This document shows, in pieces, positions 49,901-59,927 of a stretch of DNA of 64,000 bases (its first letter is position 1; every line of letters begins with the position of its first letter). Both the position numbers and the translations under genes were made by a program. Under the pieces are notes generated by a model that saw only the letters and a program-made list of their open reading frames with translations, did no database searches and had not been told where the DNA came from. The DNA comes from Polytrichum commune (Eukaryota > Streptophyta > Polytrichopsida > Polytrichales > Polytrichaceae): NCBI GenBank assembly GCA_950295325.1, contig OX485808.1, positions 40,196,527-40,260,526 of the forward strand, given 5' to 3'.

Positions 49901-51840
49901 TAGTTACTAACCACTAAAGGTCAAATAGGTTATTTGGACATTATAAATTCCAAATTATTTTACATGGCTAAAACTTACATCTAAATAACAAGCTATAACA
50001 CTATGTAGCCTTGAACAACAATTGCCACTAAATAGCATGCACATTATGCTATTGTAGAGGGCTCTTTTGTTCAACATTTGAGCACCAAAACGTGACTTCT
50101 TACATGTGTGAATGTGTAGGGCCATAATAATCCAATATCAACAAGTATGGCAATTTCTTCCACGGAAGCAATTAACCTTAAAAGATGCATGGTCTCAAAA
50201 TACAAGGCCATGTACACAATTTTGACATATTACTATTGACATAATAAAAAAATTAGAATACGTAACTCAAATACATGTATTTGTGAATGAAGGGGTTGAC
50301 AAGTTTGGACCTCTTAGACGCTTAGCCCTTGAAGGACATGGGTCTCAACAGACGGCCATATACACAATTTATACATGCTTCACCAAGTTCAGAAGTCCCA
50401 CTTCATATGTTTATATGTTTGACACCTTGGTAGATTATACATTGCCTTATGTTAAGGAGAAAATCAAAATATACTTATATTGGACTTTGATGATCAAAAT
50501 GCAACATATGTATTTGAAGAGTGGTCTGAGATGACCCTAAACTACCAGATTGATAATGGAAAGGTACCCAAACCAAATGGAGTGGTTGGTGGTTCGATTC
50601 CCAATTGTGAAATCGTCCCTCTACTTGACGAAAAACTAACCAAGTGGTCAAGCGCTTTTTGTGTTCCACATTAAAGTAATTTTCTTAAACACACACACAC
50701 ACACACAAGCTATTTAAACTTAGATCCTCAATAATAGCAAAGTGTTAAACTTATCCAAACAATACACTTCAAAAATATGTTATTTTTAATAAGGCCAATT
50801 TTGACACAACTAGCTAAAATGAAAAGGTGTAGCTCAAATACACTATTCCTTGCTTGGGCAGGCCCAATTTGGGCCACTTAGACATTTAAGGGTCAAAGGT
50901 TAAGATACCATCTTTTGATAGTAGATTGAATGTGAACATGCCTCATCATAGCTAGGCTATAGTACACGCTCACGCACAAGGCTTCGTGTTGGTGTTCTTT
51001 TTGTTTGATGTTGAGCGGTGTGCTCTCTTGTCATGAATCTTAGTTGAGGCCGCCCTTATGTCTTGTCATGTGATTTTCCAAAAATTACACTTGAAAGTGC
51101 CAAAACCATGTGGCCACCAAGGCCCGACAAATGTAGCCATGCAAGTGAAATCATAAAGCCTGCATGATTCCACCATTTTATGCTCCTAGACCATTTGCAA
51201 AAATCCAATGTGATGTAAATGTCGAATCGGAGATACACATGTTCACATTCGGATGGAAAAAAAATGCATTGTCATCCATGTGTGGTTTCACCACACCCAT
51301 GATTGTCTCCCATGAGAGAAAGAAAGAGATGCTTCACTCTTGATCAAAGTCGCATATTCAAGTATAAACCCGAGGTGGGTTTAAGGAGCATGGTTGAAGG
51401 ACAATGCCTTGTCACCAATGCATGCACCTTGAAATTTCAAAACTAAAAACAATAATGAACTTGTTGTGATCAACGTCTCAATTTGTGATGTAGTGCGACC
51501 CACTACACTACTCATGCAATTTAGTGTGACCCGTTGTTTTTGATGTGACATTGCATTGTTCTAAGCTCAATATTAAGACGGTGGGAAAGGCATGCACATG
51601 TGATTGTACAAGAAGAAAAATTTGAGAATCTTCACACCAACCTCTTACAATTTCTACATCTCTACTTCAAATTTGAAACTGGAAATGACAATCTTTTGAC
51701 ATATTAGCTAGAGAGAACAATCACAATGCAATCCAACAACCAAAATTGTGCACATAGTTGGAAGTGCTCACAATAGGCATATACCCTAATGCAAACGGCT
51801 TACCATTGAAGACGATAACATTCATGCAACTTCTTTGATT
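46914..51840. other. Long gene-free interval
   Basis: Items recognised: a reverse family-C relic at about 49200-49345 (ttgaagatgtagttcaatcc, then aagtaactaaataacaccca), the family-F piece at 50526-50680 and an AC microsatellite at about 50692-50708. Open frames near 47955, 48561 and 48807 show no domain. No gene supported. Confidence 0.45.
50526..50680 (+). mobile_element. SINE-like family F, 5' part
   Basis: Shares gatgaccctaaactacc, ggtacccaaacc, gagtggttggtgg and ctctacttgacgaaaaact with 42588 and 53710. The tail part is absent. It contains ggttcgattcc, a B-box-like match. The frame through it is open by chance of the repeat and I do not regard it as a gene. Confidence 0.5.
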
Positions 51841-51843
51841 TTA

Positions 51844-52238
51844 GGGCTGGTTCACACGGGATCCCAAGTCCCAAGTGTCACTCGTGTTAGCAAGTCCCAC
51901 CATGGAGGCAAAGTCCCAACTTGTGAGCCTCAGGTAATCACTAAAACATGGTTAAATATCATTAAAGTCGGATCTTGATTAATTTATGCAAAAATATTCT
52001 CGGGACTTAGGTTGAGAGTTGAGTCTAGCCTTTGCTCAACACAACTTGCAACATAAGTCCCAAGCCTCACCTCCAAACAATGGTGCCATGTAGGCATCCA
52101 TGTCATACTTGGAACTTAAGACTTGAGACATGTGTGAAGTGGTAAATTCCAACTTTCATGCTATCAACGGTTGAGATTGCATGGATTGACCTTATGTGAC
52201 TTGAGACTTAGGACTTGGAACCCCGTGTGAACCGGCCC
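51844..52238. mobile_element. Harbinger-type MITE family A, complete copy
   Basis: 395 bp from GGGCTGGTTCACACGGGATC to CCGTGTGAACCGGCCC, flanked by TTA on both sides (51841-51843 and 52239-52241). Subterminal repeats of aagtccca and its inverse fill both ends. No coding capacity. Confidence 0.88.
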
Positions 52239-52734
52239 TTAGCCTAACCTTCATTGACAAATACTTTTCATCCCAGTTGGGCTAGTAAGATTCTTGGTCG
52301 TACTCAACTATGTGGGCCAACCCTTCTCAAACATTGAACAACCCCATATGATCAAAAAGGCCCATGAGACATGATGAAAGATCCGCTATAACATTTGTGC
52401 CAATCATGGAACCACCTTTATCCAATTCTCAATTTTTTTTGAGGTATGAATACGGGTGTAAAAAGTTAGGTTTTCAAGTGACCTTCCCGAAGAAGCGATA
52501 TGACAATCATCATAGGCTAGGCCGTCGATATGATTGATGTCCTACGAAGGTGTAAGAATGCAACTAGACCCAACTTTTTAAATGTTGTATGCCATATGAA
52601 AGTTTGATTCATTGGCACTATAGGCCCCTCTTCTATACCAAAATCATTTAGCAAAAGGAAAACTACAAATAAATTTGGAAACCAAAAATGAAAGGGATCC
52701 TCATGATGACAAAAATGTTTTCTTGTGGAAAAAG

Positions 52735-52790
52735 GCCATCTTAATTCCATGGTCTGGCTTCATTGTCCGTGATGTAAATGGGCCCTAAGT
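52735..52790. mobile_element. Harbinger-like family J, lone right end
   Basis: ttccatggtctggcttcat and gtgatgtaaatgggccctaa resemble 2967-3018. No left partner was found. Confidence 0.4.
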
Positions 52791-53700
52791 ACATACTATG
52801 GAATATAACTATTTGATGACCATGCATAGAAGATGACTCTGACGTTTTTGTAACTCAACTCTAGATATGTTCAGTTGTTGGTTTCCTTTCTGTATACCTA
52901 TACATGTTTGATGCATAGAAATTGGTGTAAGTTGTATCATTGACCCACAAGTAACGCTTCCAACTCTCTACTTTCGTGCTTTAACTAGACTTTTCAATTT
53001 ATTTCAAATTTCATGTGATTATCAAATGTGTATTGGAAAACTATTCAATTGGAATACTCACTCTTCTTTGAGGGTTTCTTTAGAGAATATGACACCTTCC
53101 CCTTTCCCTCTCTTCTTTGAGGCTTTCAAAACTTGAATATTTTGGGTGGGTAACTAGGGCGGACAATTAAGAATGGCAACTCCTTGCGAAAATTTCTTGC
53201 CACAATTCATTGCCACAAAATGAAACTTATAGCATGCTTCGGCTTTTGACCTTCACCTTACATGGCAAGTTCAATGGTCACACCTTTCACTTGCCTCAAG
53301 TGTCAAGAATCTAAAAGGAGTAGGATCATTGGCCCTAAGAAAACGATGCCATCAACTTCGATTGCATAACCCCAAGAATATTGAGATTTTTGAATCCCCA
53401 TCAGTTAAAATGTGGTTGATACTTGTTGTATCATCCATGTGGACATTTCCATGCCATGTGACATTATCATTTCATGACGAATCTTTATTTTGCACAAAGA
53501 ACCAATTATAATTGCAGTCCTCTGGAGGATCCATTGCGCTTCCAATACAACACCTTTTTTGGGGGGGGAGGGGGGGTATCATGGGTCACTCATGTGAACA
53601 TCACATGTGAAGTGGAATGATTGTGTGTGTGTGTGTGTGTGTGTGTGAATTCTTTTCCTATGTCGTTACTATCATTCAATGACATACAAGAAATGACGAG
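52791..53700. other. Intergenic with TG microsatellite and G run
   Basis: A TG dinucleotide run lies at 53622-53647 and a G-rich run at about 53564-53577. No gene supported. Confidence 0.5.
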
Positions 53701-53709
53701 TTGATTCGG

Positions 53710-53855
53710 TATGAGATGACCCTAAAGTACTGGATGACAATGGAGAGGTACCCAAAACTGAATGAAGTGGCTGGTGATTCGGTTCTCAACCGTGTAATCT
53801 TCTCTCTACTTGATAGAAAACTTAGCAAGGTGGCTTTACACCTCGTTTGTTCCGA
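53710..53855 (+). mobile_element. SINE-like family F, 5' part
   Basis: Matches 50526-50680 and 42588-42720 over gatgaccctaaa, tggatgacaatggagagg and cttctctctacttga. Tail absent and boundaries approximate. Confidence 0.45.
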
Positions 53856-54376
53856 AAATAAAAATGACGATTCGATAGGTAATGGTATGCATTTGTTCAT
53901 ACAACGGTATTTACCTTCAATACTAAACACCTTTTAGCATGTGACTTTCATAAATCTTATCCAAAGCATCGCAAATCATGTGCTTTATGGAATGGGAGGT
54001 TACAACTATAGCAAAGTACCATGCAAAGTGAATATAAAAGGGTATTCCACCATGGCAGCCAAGGGGCACAACAAATGGTACTCCCCGTGGTACTTCATGC
54101 TCTCGGCGCTTGGAATGAGCTGCACTTATATATATGTAATTGGGTTGACTTTGCAAGTAGTACGTTGACTCCAATGGTTTTTCCTTTCAAATTTTCAAGA
54201 GCGGAGCAAGTTGGCTACAATCATTGGAGTGACGAACCCACAAATGGATGATTATATAAAAGTTCATCCACATTTGTATATCTAAAAGTTGACATCGTCA
54301 TATATATTATATGATTTTTAATGATTATTACATAACATTATTAAGCAATGTGTGTTCCTTCATGTGGGCCCTCATA

Positions 54377-54450
54377 ATATAATCATGGGATGCTCCAACC
54401 TAGTGCAAGGAGACTCCAATTAAGTAGGTTGGGGCATCCCATGGTTATAT
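54377..54450. other. Compact hairpin, 25-base arms
   Basis: Arm 54377-54401 and arm 54426-54450 are inverted repeats over all 25 positions except two, and both differences would be G:U pairs if the plus strand were transcribed. The loop is 24 bases. Arms read atataatcatgggatgctcc... and ...ggggcatcccatggttatat. It could be a microRNA-like precursor or the core of a tiny foldback transposon; no duplicated flank was found to decide. Confidence 0.55.
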
Positions 54451-55148
54451 TCTCACCGTACGTGATTGTACATGTTTTGCTTCATCTTCGTCTAGAAAGG
54501 GCATGTCAAAACCTACAAGTATCCACACTAACTATATATAATACACTAGCATGTTTGTAGTATATTCAAATGATAAATTGCAATTCATTTTATTTGTATT
54601 TTCACCACGTCTTAAAGCAATTCCACCAACCACTAGGCCGCTCCACGATGCCCGAACTTCTTGGTGAGGGTTGTGGAGGGATTGGGCCAATGGTTGGATG
54701 CTATTGGGTTAACATGGTCCACTGTCCACAGGTGCCCTCAACATGAGGTGAACAATGTTCATTATAATGGAACACCTTCAAATCCTCTTGTGTTTGGAAA
54801 CTTAAATTGCATTGCCAACATGACATTAGTCTCCTAAATGAGGCAATTCCATATTTGTATGACATGGCATGTTTGTGGCTTTGTACCATTGAATGGGTCT
54901 TTTGCGGATGTTGAGACGGAGCCCTTCGGCCTGCAACGTGAGGGCAACAATGGAGCTTTGTTGTGGCAAGTAGGGTTGCAATTTTGCCACACTCACGGGA
55001 CCACATGTAGTGGGAAATAATAACATAGACTCCTATTGTTATTGGTGGAGTTGCTCTCAAAGCCAATTTGCTAAGTCAAACATACACAACACTAATCCAC
55101 ATGGACTTTAAAAATAGTCTAAATCAACCAAATGGTTGGTTTGGGACA
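54451..55148. other. Intergenic, nothing recognised
   Basis: Overlapping short frames on both strands near 54700-55070 lack any domain. No gene supported. Confidence 0.45.
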
Positions 55149-55698
55149 AGGCTAGACGCCTACCTCTTTGAGCGTGCCCCTACCACTATTACCAAGGTAA
55201 AGAGGACCTAATAAAAATATGACCACCATAGGTTTTGGTTTATTCATCTCAAGTGGATTCCTATAGACTAACTTGGGACCTTTGATTCTAATTGCCGGGT
55301 CGATTCATCCTAAAAAAGAAATATACACTCTAAACTCTGTAATATCATGCTTGTGGCAACCAAAGTGCACGTGATATCAACAAGTTTTGTGGTGCTAGCA
55401 TGGATGCGTGATAAAAGAGAACTAGCGTAGCATGTGATGTTATGGAATAATACAAAGTTAACATTACAATTATGTCAATAATCACAATGATGACAGCGTG
55501 ATGCATGCAATTGTGTGGTTGAAATTTTGTAGTGATTTATTTTTATGTCCAAAACCCATGATATATGGGAGGGAAACGTGATAACAAGGAGCGAGATTTA
55601 AACCGAGAACATCCGTTTCATAGGGTTTCATGATATAAGAGGAGGAGTGACATTAAGGAGGTTGATGTACGAACTTTAGAGCGTACATGCAATAATAA

Positions 55699-56087
55699 GG
55701 GTTGGTTCACATGAGGTCCCAAGTCCCAAGTCCCACTCATGTTAGCAAGTCCCAACATAGAGGCAAAGTCCCAACTTTTGAGCCTCAAGACACCATTAAA
55801 ATATGGTCAATTATCAATAAAGTTGAATCTTGATTATTTTATGCAAGAATATTCAAGGAACTTGTGTTGAGAGTTGGGTCTAACTTTTTGCTCGACCCAA
55901 CTCTCAACACAAGTCTTAAGCCTTACCTCCAAAAAGGGTTGCCATGTGAACATTCATGTCATAGTTGGGACTTAGGACTCGGGACCCTTGTGAAGTGGTA
56001 AGTCCCCAACTTCCATGCTCTCAACCGTTAAGATTGTACATATTGACCTCAAGTGACTTGGGACTTGGGACCCGTGTGAACCGGCCC
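55699..56087. mobile_element. Harbinger-type MITE family A inside K
   Basis: 389 bp from GGGTTGGTTCACATGAGGTC to CCCGTGTGAACCGGCCC, flanked by TAA (55696-55698 and 56088-56090). A close relative of 51844-52238, including ctcaacacaagtct-aagcc in the middle. Confidence 0.87.
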
Positions 56088-56156
56088 TAAAAGTGCATGC
56101 ATTTTCACCTCGGATAATAGTGGTGGGGACCAACTCAACGAGGTGGGCGTCTAGCC

Positions 56157-56382
56157 CAGTGCCCAAGAAGATTTTGGATATAGTCGGTCAAGATCCTAGT
56201 GATTCTAAATCCATTCAGTTACATGTTGACATCTTCCGGTTTGGCTTCCATTCATTTGAGATATATTCTACAGATTCCTCGAAAATGATCGGTAATTCTC
56301 CTGAAGTCTCCAACTTCAACCGGTTATTTCTCAAACTCAACCGGTTCATCAGTAACTAACTGACAATTCTCCCCGGACAGTG
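56157..56382 (+). mobile_element. hAT MITE family D, complete, inside the end of K
   Basis: 226 bp from CAGTGCCCAAGAAG to CTCCCCGGACAGTG, with the perfect 8-bp duplication GTCTAGCC (56149-56156 and 56383-56390). The duplicated bases belong to the terminal repeat of element K. Confidence 0.92.
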
Positions 56383-56390
56383 GTCTAGCC

Positions 56391-56918
56391 CTGGCCTGTG
56401 GTTTGAGCTGTACCCTCTACTTTATTAAGTGCAAATAAAATGTGATGAACGGGAAGTTGACTTCGGCCAATTTTGATCAGCCAAAAATGGGACACTGGAC
56501 TGAAGCTCAAATGGGACAAACAATGTGACTCACACTAATATTAATAAAGGAACCTAACTTTCAAAGTTTGGAGCTCAGCCTACCTACATACACCCTAACC
56601 TCCGTAATGTCACTTCTTATATTATACCCCCAAACCCTAGGGAATGGATTTGCTCAGTTGAAATCTCCCTCTTTAATGCCACATTTTTCTCCCACATATC
56701 ACATGTTTTGACATAAAAATAATCCACCAAAGAATTCAAATCACACGTTTATACACATCACGTTGTCATTATTGCAGTACTAACTTTGTGTTCTTTCATA
56801 ATGTCACATGCTACACTAATTCTCTATTATCACGCATCCATGTGAACACTATAGACCTCCTTAATACCACGTGCACTTTGGTAGTCACAGGTGTGTTATT
56901 AGGGAGGTTGGAGTGTAT
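56391..56918. other. Intergenic, nothing recognised
   Basis: AT-rich; no gene or element end found between K and H. Confidence 0.5.
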
Positions 56919-56921
56919 TAA

Positions 56922-57454
56922 GGGCCGCTTTACACCTAGAGGCCGGGCCAATTTCCCTTGAGGCCGATTGCACAAAATTTCAGCCTTTTTTGGGTTGGAG
57001 GCCGGCCTCTACTACACATTATAATAAGATTATACCGGGGGCCAATTTTCCCATATGTAAAGGCCCTCGGGCCAAGAAGCCAAGCTGATTCAAAAAAATT
57101 AGCCTAATCCAACGGATGTAGCATAATCTAAGAAAGAGCCTTTAGATTCCACATAATCCAATGGATCTAGTTCACTTTAAAAAATTATACTTTATTTAAG
57201 AAGATTTTTTTAGTGGAATATGACATTGGCCTCTAGGCCAAGAATTGGCCTTCCATTTTGGGTGCACCCAATTCAACGAGCTCGGGCCGTGTCATAACAT
57301 ACATTTTTTAATTTAAAAAATCATACCACCAAATCGGCCCGGCCTCTAGATGTAAAGGGGTTGGGGCCGATTTGAGCCTTTTGACCAATCACAAATGAGG
57401 ATTTCAAGCCTCTTACACAATGAATTGGCCCGGCCTCTAAGTGTAAAGCGGCCC
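56922..57454. mobile_element. Harbinger-type MITE family H
   Basis: 533 bp from GGGCCGCTTTACACCTAGAG to CTCTAAGTGTAAAGCGGCCC, flanked by TAA (56919-56921 and 57455-57457). The inside repeats the terminal motif (ggcccggcctctagatgtaaa near 57330) and is rich in ggcc blocks. No coding capacity. Confidence 0.88.
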
Positions 57455-57457
57455 TAA

Positions 57458-59927
57458 CATTCCCCGGGCAGCTGCTAGAAATTATATTTCTGCCCCCCCC
57501 AAAAAATCACTTAATCCTGGGGTTCAAGTGGCCTGGTCCACCTGCGGCGCATTATTAAAGCGCCAGCGTGCCTGGTGAGCAGGCTAGATGCCGCCTCTAA
57601 TAGTATCCTAATAATTCCACTTATACTTAGCCCAAAGATGCACCGCACTTGCTGCTACTCATCACAAAATCCATCATTCAATCGTCTATCAACTCATCAC
57701 TTCTAACTAAGTTCTCGAACCCAATAAGATCATAGAGGCCACAAGGTTTGTTGTTGAAGCAGTGTGATCATGTTGTATCAGTCCATGCTGTGTGGCTAGC
57801 TCCTCAAGGATCAGGGTTAAGTTTGGTGATGCTTTTGGCAAACTTTCATCTTCATCAGCCAGGATTAGGAGTCTCGAGAAACAGGAGAGCACTCCAAGTA
57901 TAAGATGTTGGAGTGCCCTTTTCGTTGTTGTTGTTGACAGTGGTGATGCCGATCCAGGGTGTGATTCTTGTGTGTCTGGTTTGACCCGGAGGGGGTAAGA
58001 GGGGTCGCGGTGGAGTGTAAGAAGGTAGTGTGAGGTGTTGGGGAGTTCGAAAGGGTGGCCAGGTTTTGGAGTATATTTTGGAGTGGGTTTTTTGGACGGG
58101 TGCAATCATGGTGGGCACAGTGCTTCTGACAAGCAGCAGATTCAACTGTCGGTCTTCCTGCTGCTGCTACTACTAGGTACTTCTCATGACAGGACGCATT
58201 GGTACTTCTAATCTTGAAGCAAGGTCACATTCTGAGCGTCAGGCCATGTGGAGGCAGCAGCAGCGGGGGACTTAGTCACTAATTTGGGACTAAGCTCGGG
58301 TGGTGGCAGACTACATCGGGGGACTTCAGACTGCTAAATAGCCAAGCTTGTTGTTGTTGTAGCCGTACTTTACTTAAGGTTTGTAGTACTGGAGGTGGGT
58401 TAGACCTAGCTATCTCGGTTTAACTTCTGTGGGGGGACACTGGGATGTAGATTGGCTGAATCTGCCAAATTCGAGAGCTGATTCAATCTGCCGGGGCAAT
58501 GTGGTGGATTCCCTGAGCAGGAGACAGATGATCAGCTGAGATCCCAAACCTGGACATGGCGTTCTGGAGGTGAAGCTCCCCAGCGCAAGCAAGCTCTCAA
58601 AGCTTGGGGGTGAGTTTCTGAATGATTCTGAATTTAGTAGTAATAAGTGAAGATCAGCCTTGTTTATCTTTTGTTTTTTTTTCTAAGACTGTTGTACCTC
58701 GGACCTGGCAATGTAGTGTCCTTGCTTAGATCGCAATAAATTTGGAAAAATTTCTGCCAGGGTGGTTGTTGCTATTGATTTGTTTAAAAGGAAAAATCTG
58801 ACATGCTTCTATTTGTCACAGGTTCATGTCGACTGTGGGCGATCAAGGCAGCTGTTGCAGCAATGGGGAATCTGCCACTGGGCGATGAGCGTGCTTGGTG
58901 CAGCAGGTTTAGGAGGTAATGCTGCCGCCCCGAAACTCATATTTTTGAGATTTCTATTCGGTTTTGAGAACCTTTGGAGATAATTCCAGTTTGTGATGGT
59001 TTCTGCCTGCATTTCGCAATGGAGACAGTACCGGGTGCTCCTCCCGGGGTTCACATAGATGAGGTCCACCTTTGGGAGAGATAGAGATTCGCACATGAGA
59101 CTTGAGAATGATCACCTCTCTCAGGAAATTCAGTTAGAATGCGAGGCCTACTCTCTGAGCAAGTGTGTTGGGTTAGTGTTGCCAAGCAAATGTCACAAGG
59201 CTAGCCACTGGAATATTCCATTCCATATAACTTTAGAACTAGGAAGTAGTGGAGAAATCCACTGGCAGTAATTTGCCACTCTCTGGATTCAAGGTAAATT
59301 GCAATTCTTGCAAACATCTAAAACTTCTACATCTTCCTTTATCTCTCAAGGTGCCCACAAGGAAATCTTAGGCTTGTGACAATCGGAACTAGTAACGTTC
59401 TCTTCAGGAACACAGAGAGTTCGTGGTGGGTTCATGGCCGATGCTTTCGAGCTGTCTCCCTATTACAGAAGGGCTTGGCGACACGAAACGGTGACCAATG
59501 GCTATTTAAAGATTTACCCCTTCTTGATTTCGATCGGTCGGTGACCATCTCAAGTCTGTCATCCCGAAAGTCGAAGAAACTCATTCGACGATAAACAACT
59601 TGAAATGATCACCATTGATCAAAACTAAGACCAGACGAACATTTAAATTACTGTTGGTCATCATTTGGAGTTGGCCACCTTATGTCATGTGTCGATTCTC
59701 AAAATTTGGCAGAATTTTGCATCGACCACCATTTAATTTGCAAGGTGGTCATGATGCGAAGTTCACTTTCACCATGATCATCATCCTTTACCCTCAAATC
59801 TGCTAAAAGACTCGTACTCAATCTTCTCTTACCTTTTTCTGCAGGTTGTCTTGCAAGAGGTAGAAGAAGCACAAGGAGCGAACTGAATTCAACACTACCT
59901 TGAAGAGGAGTTATTTAGTCTGCAAGG
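57458..59927 (+). promoter_or_regulatory. Promoter and probable spliced 5' leader of the TBL gene
   Basis: This region is GC-richer than the transposon DNA to its left and has no coding exon that joins the TBL frame. It does show good intron signals in the right order: a donor GGG|GTGAGT after 58609, an acceptor TGTCACAG before 58822, a donor near 58915 (AGGAG|GTAATG) and an acceptor TTTTCTGCAG before 59845. This suggests leader exons ending at 58609, 58822-58915 and 59845 onward. The transcript start is not determined. An antisense frame at 57707-58105 has no domain and is ignored. Confidence 0.4.

Larger units (their letters stand above)
55149..56393. mobile_element. hAT-like family K, host of two nested MITEs
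   Basis: The left end CAAGGCTAGACGCCTACCTC with ctattaccaaggtaaag is the inverse of the right end ttcacctcggataatagtgg ... gaggtgggcgtctagccctg, giving inverted repeats of about 50 bases. Inside lies MITE A at 55699-56087. The right repeat is itself split by MITE D at 56157-56382. The CAAGG/CAGGG tips suggest the hAT group, but no 8-bp duplication is visible at the outer flanks. Confidence 0.65.

Noticed and set aside
50588-50600. ggttcgattcc as a tRNA T-arm
   Set aside because: No acceptor or anticodon arm can be folded around it; it belongs to repeat F.
50480-50674. Frame with GGSIPNCEIVPLLDEKL, similar to one at 53701
   Set aside because: The similarity comes from a shared SINE-like repeat (family F), not from a conserved protein; the third copy breaks the frame.
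57707-58105. 132-codon frame on the minus strand
   Set aside because: Lies antisense to the probable TBL leader, has no recognisable domain, and overlapping frames are equally open because of base composition.
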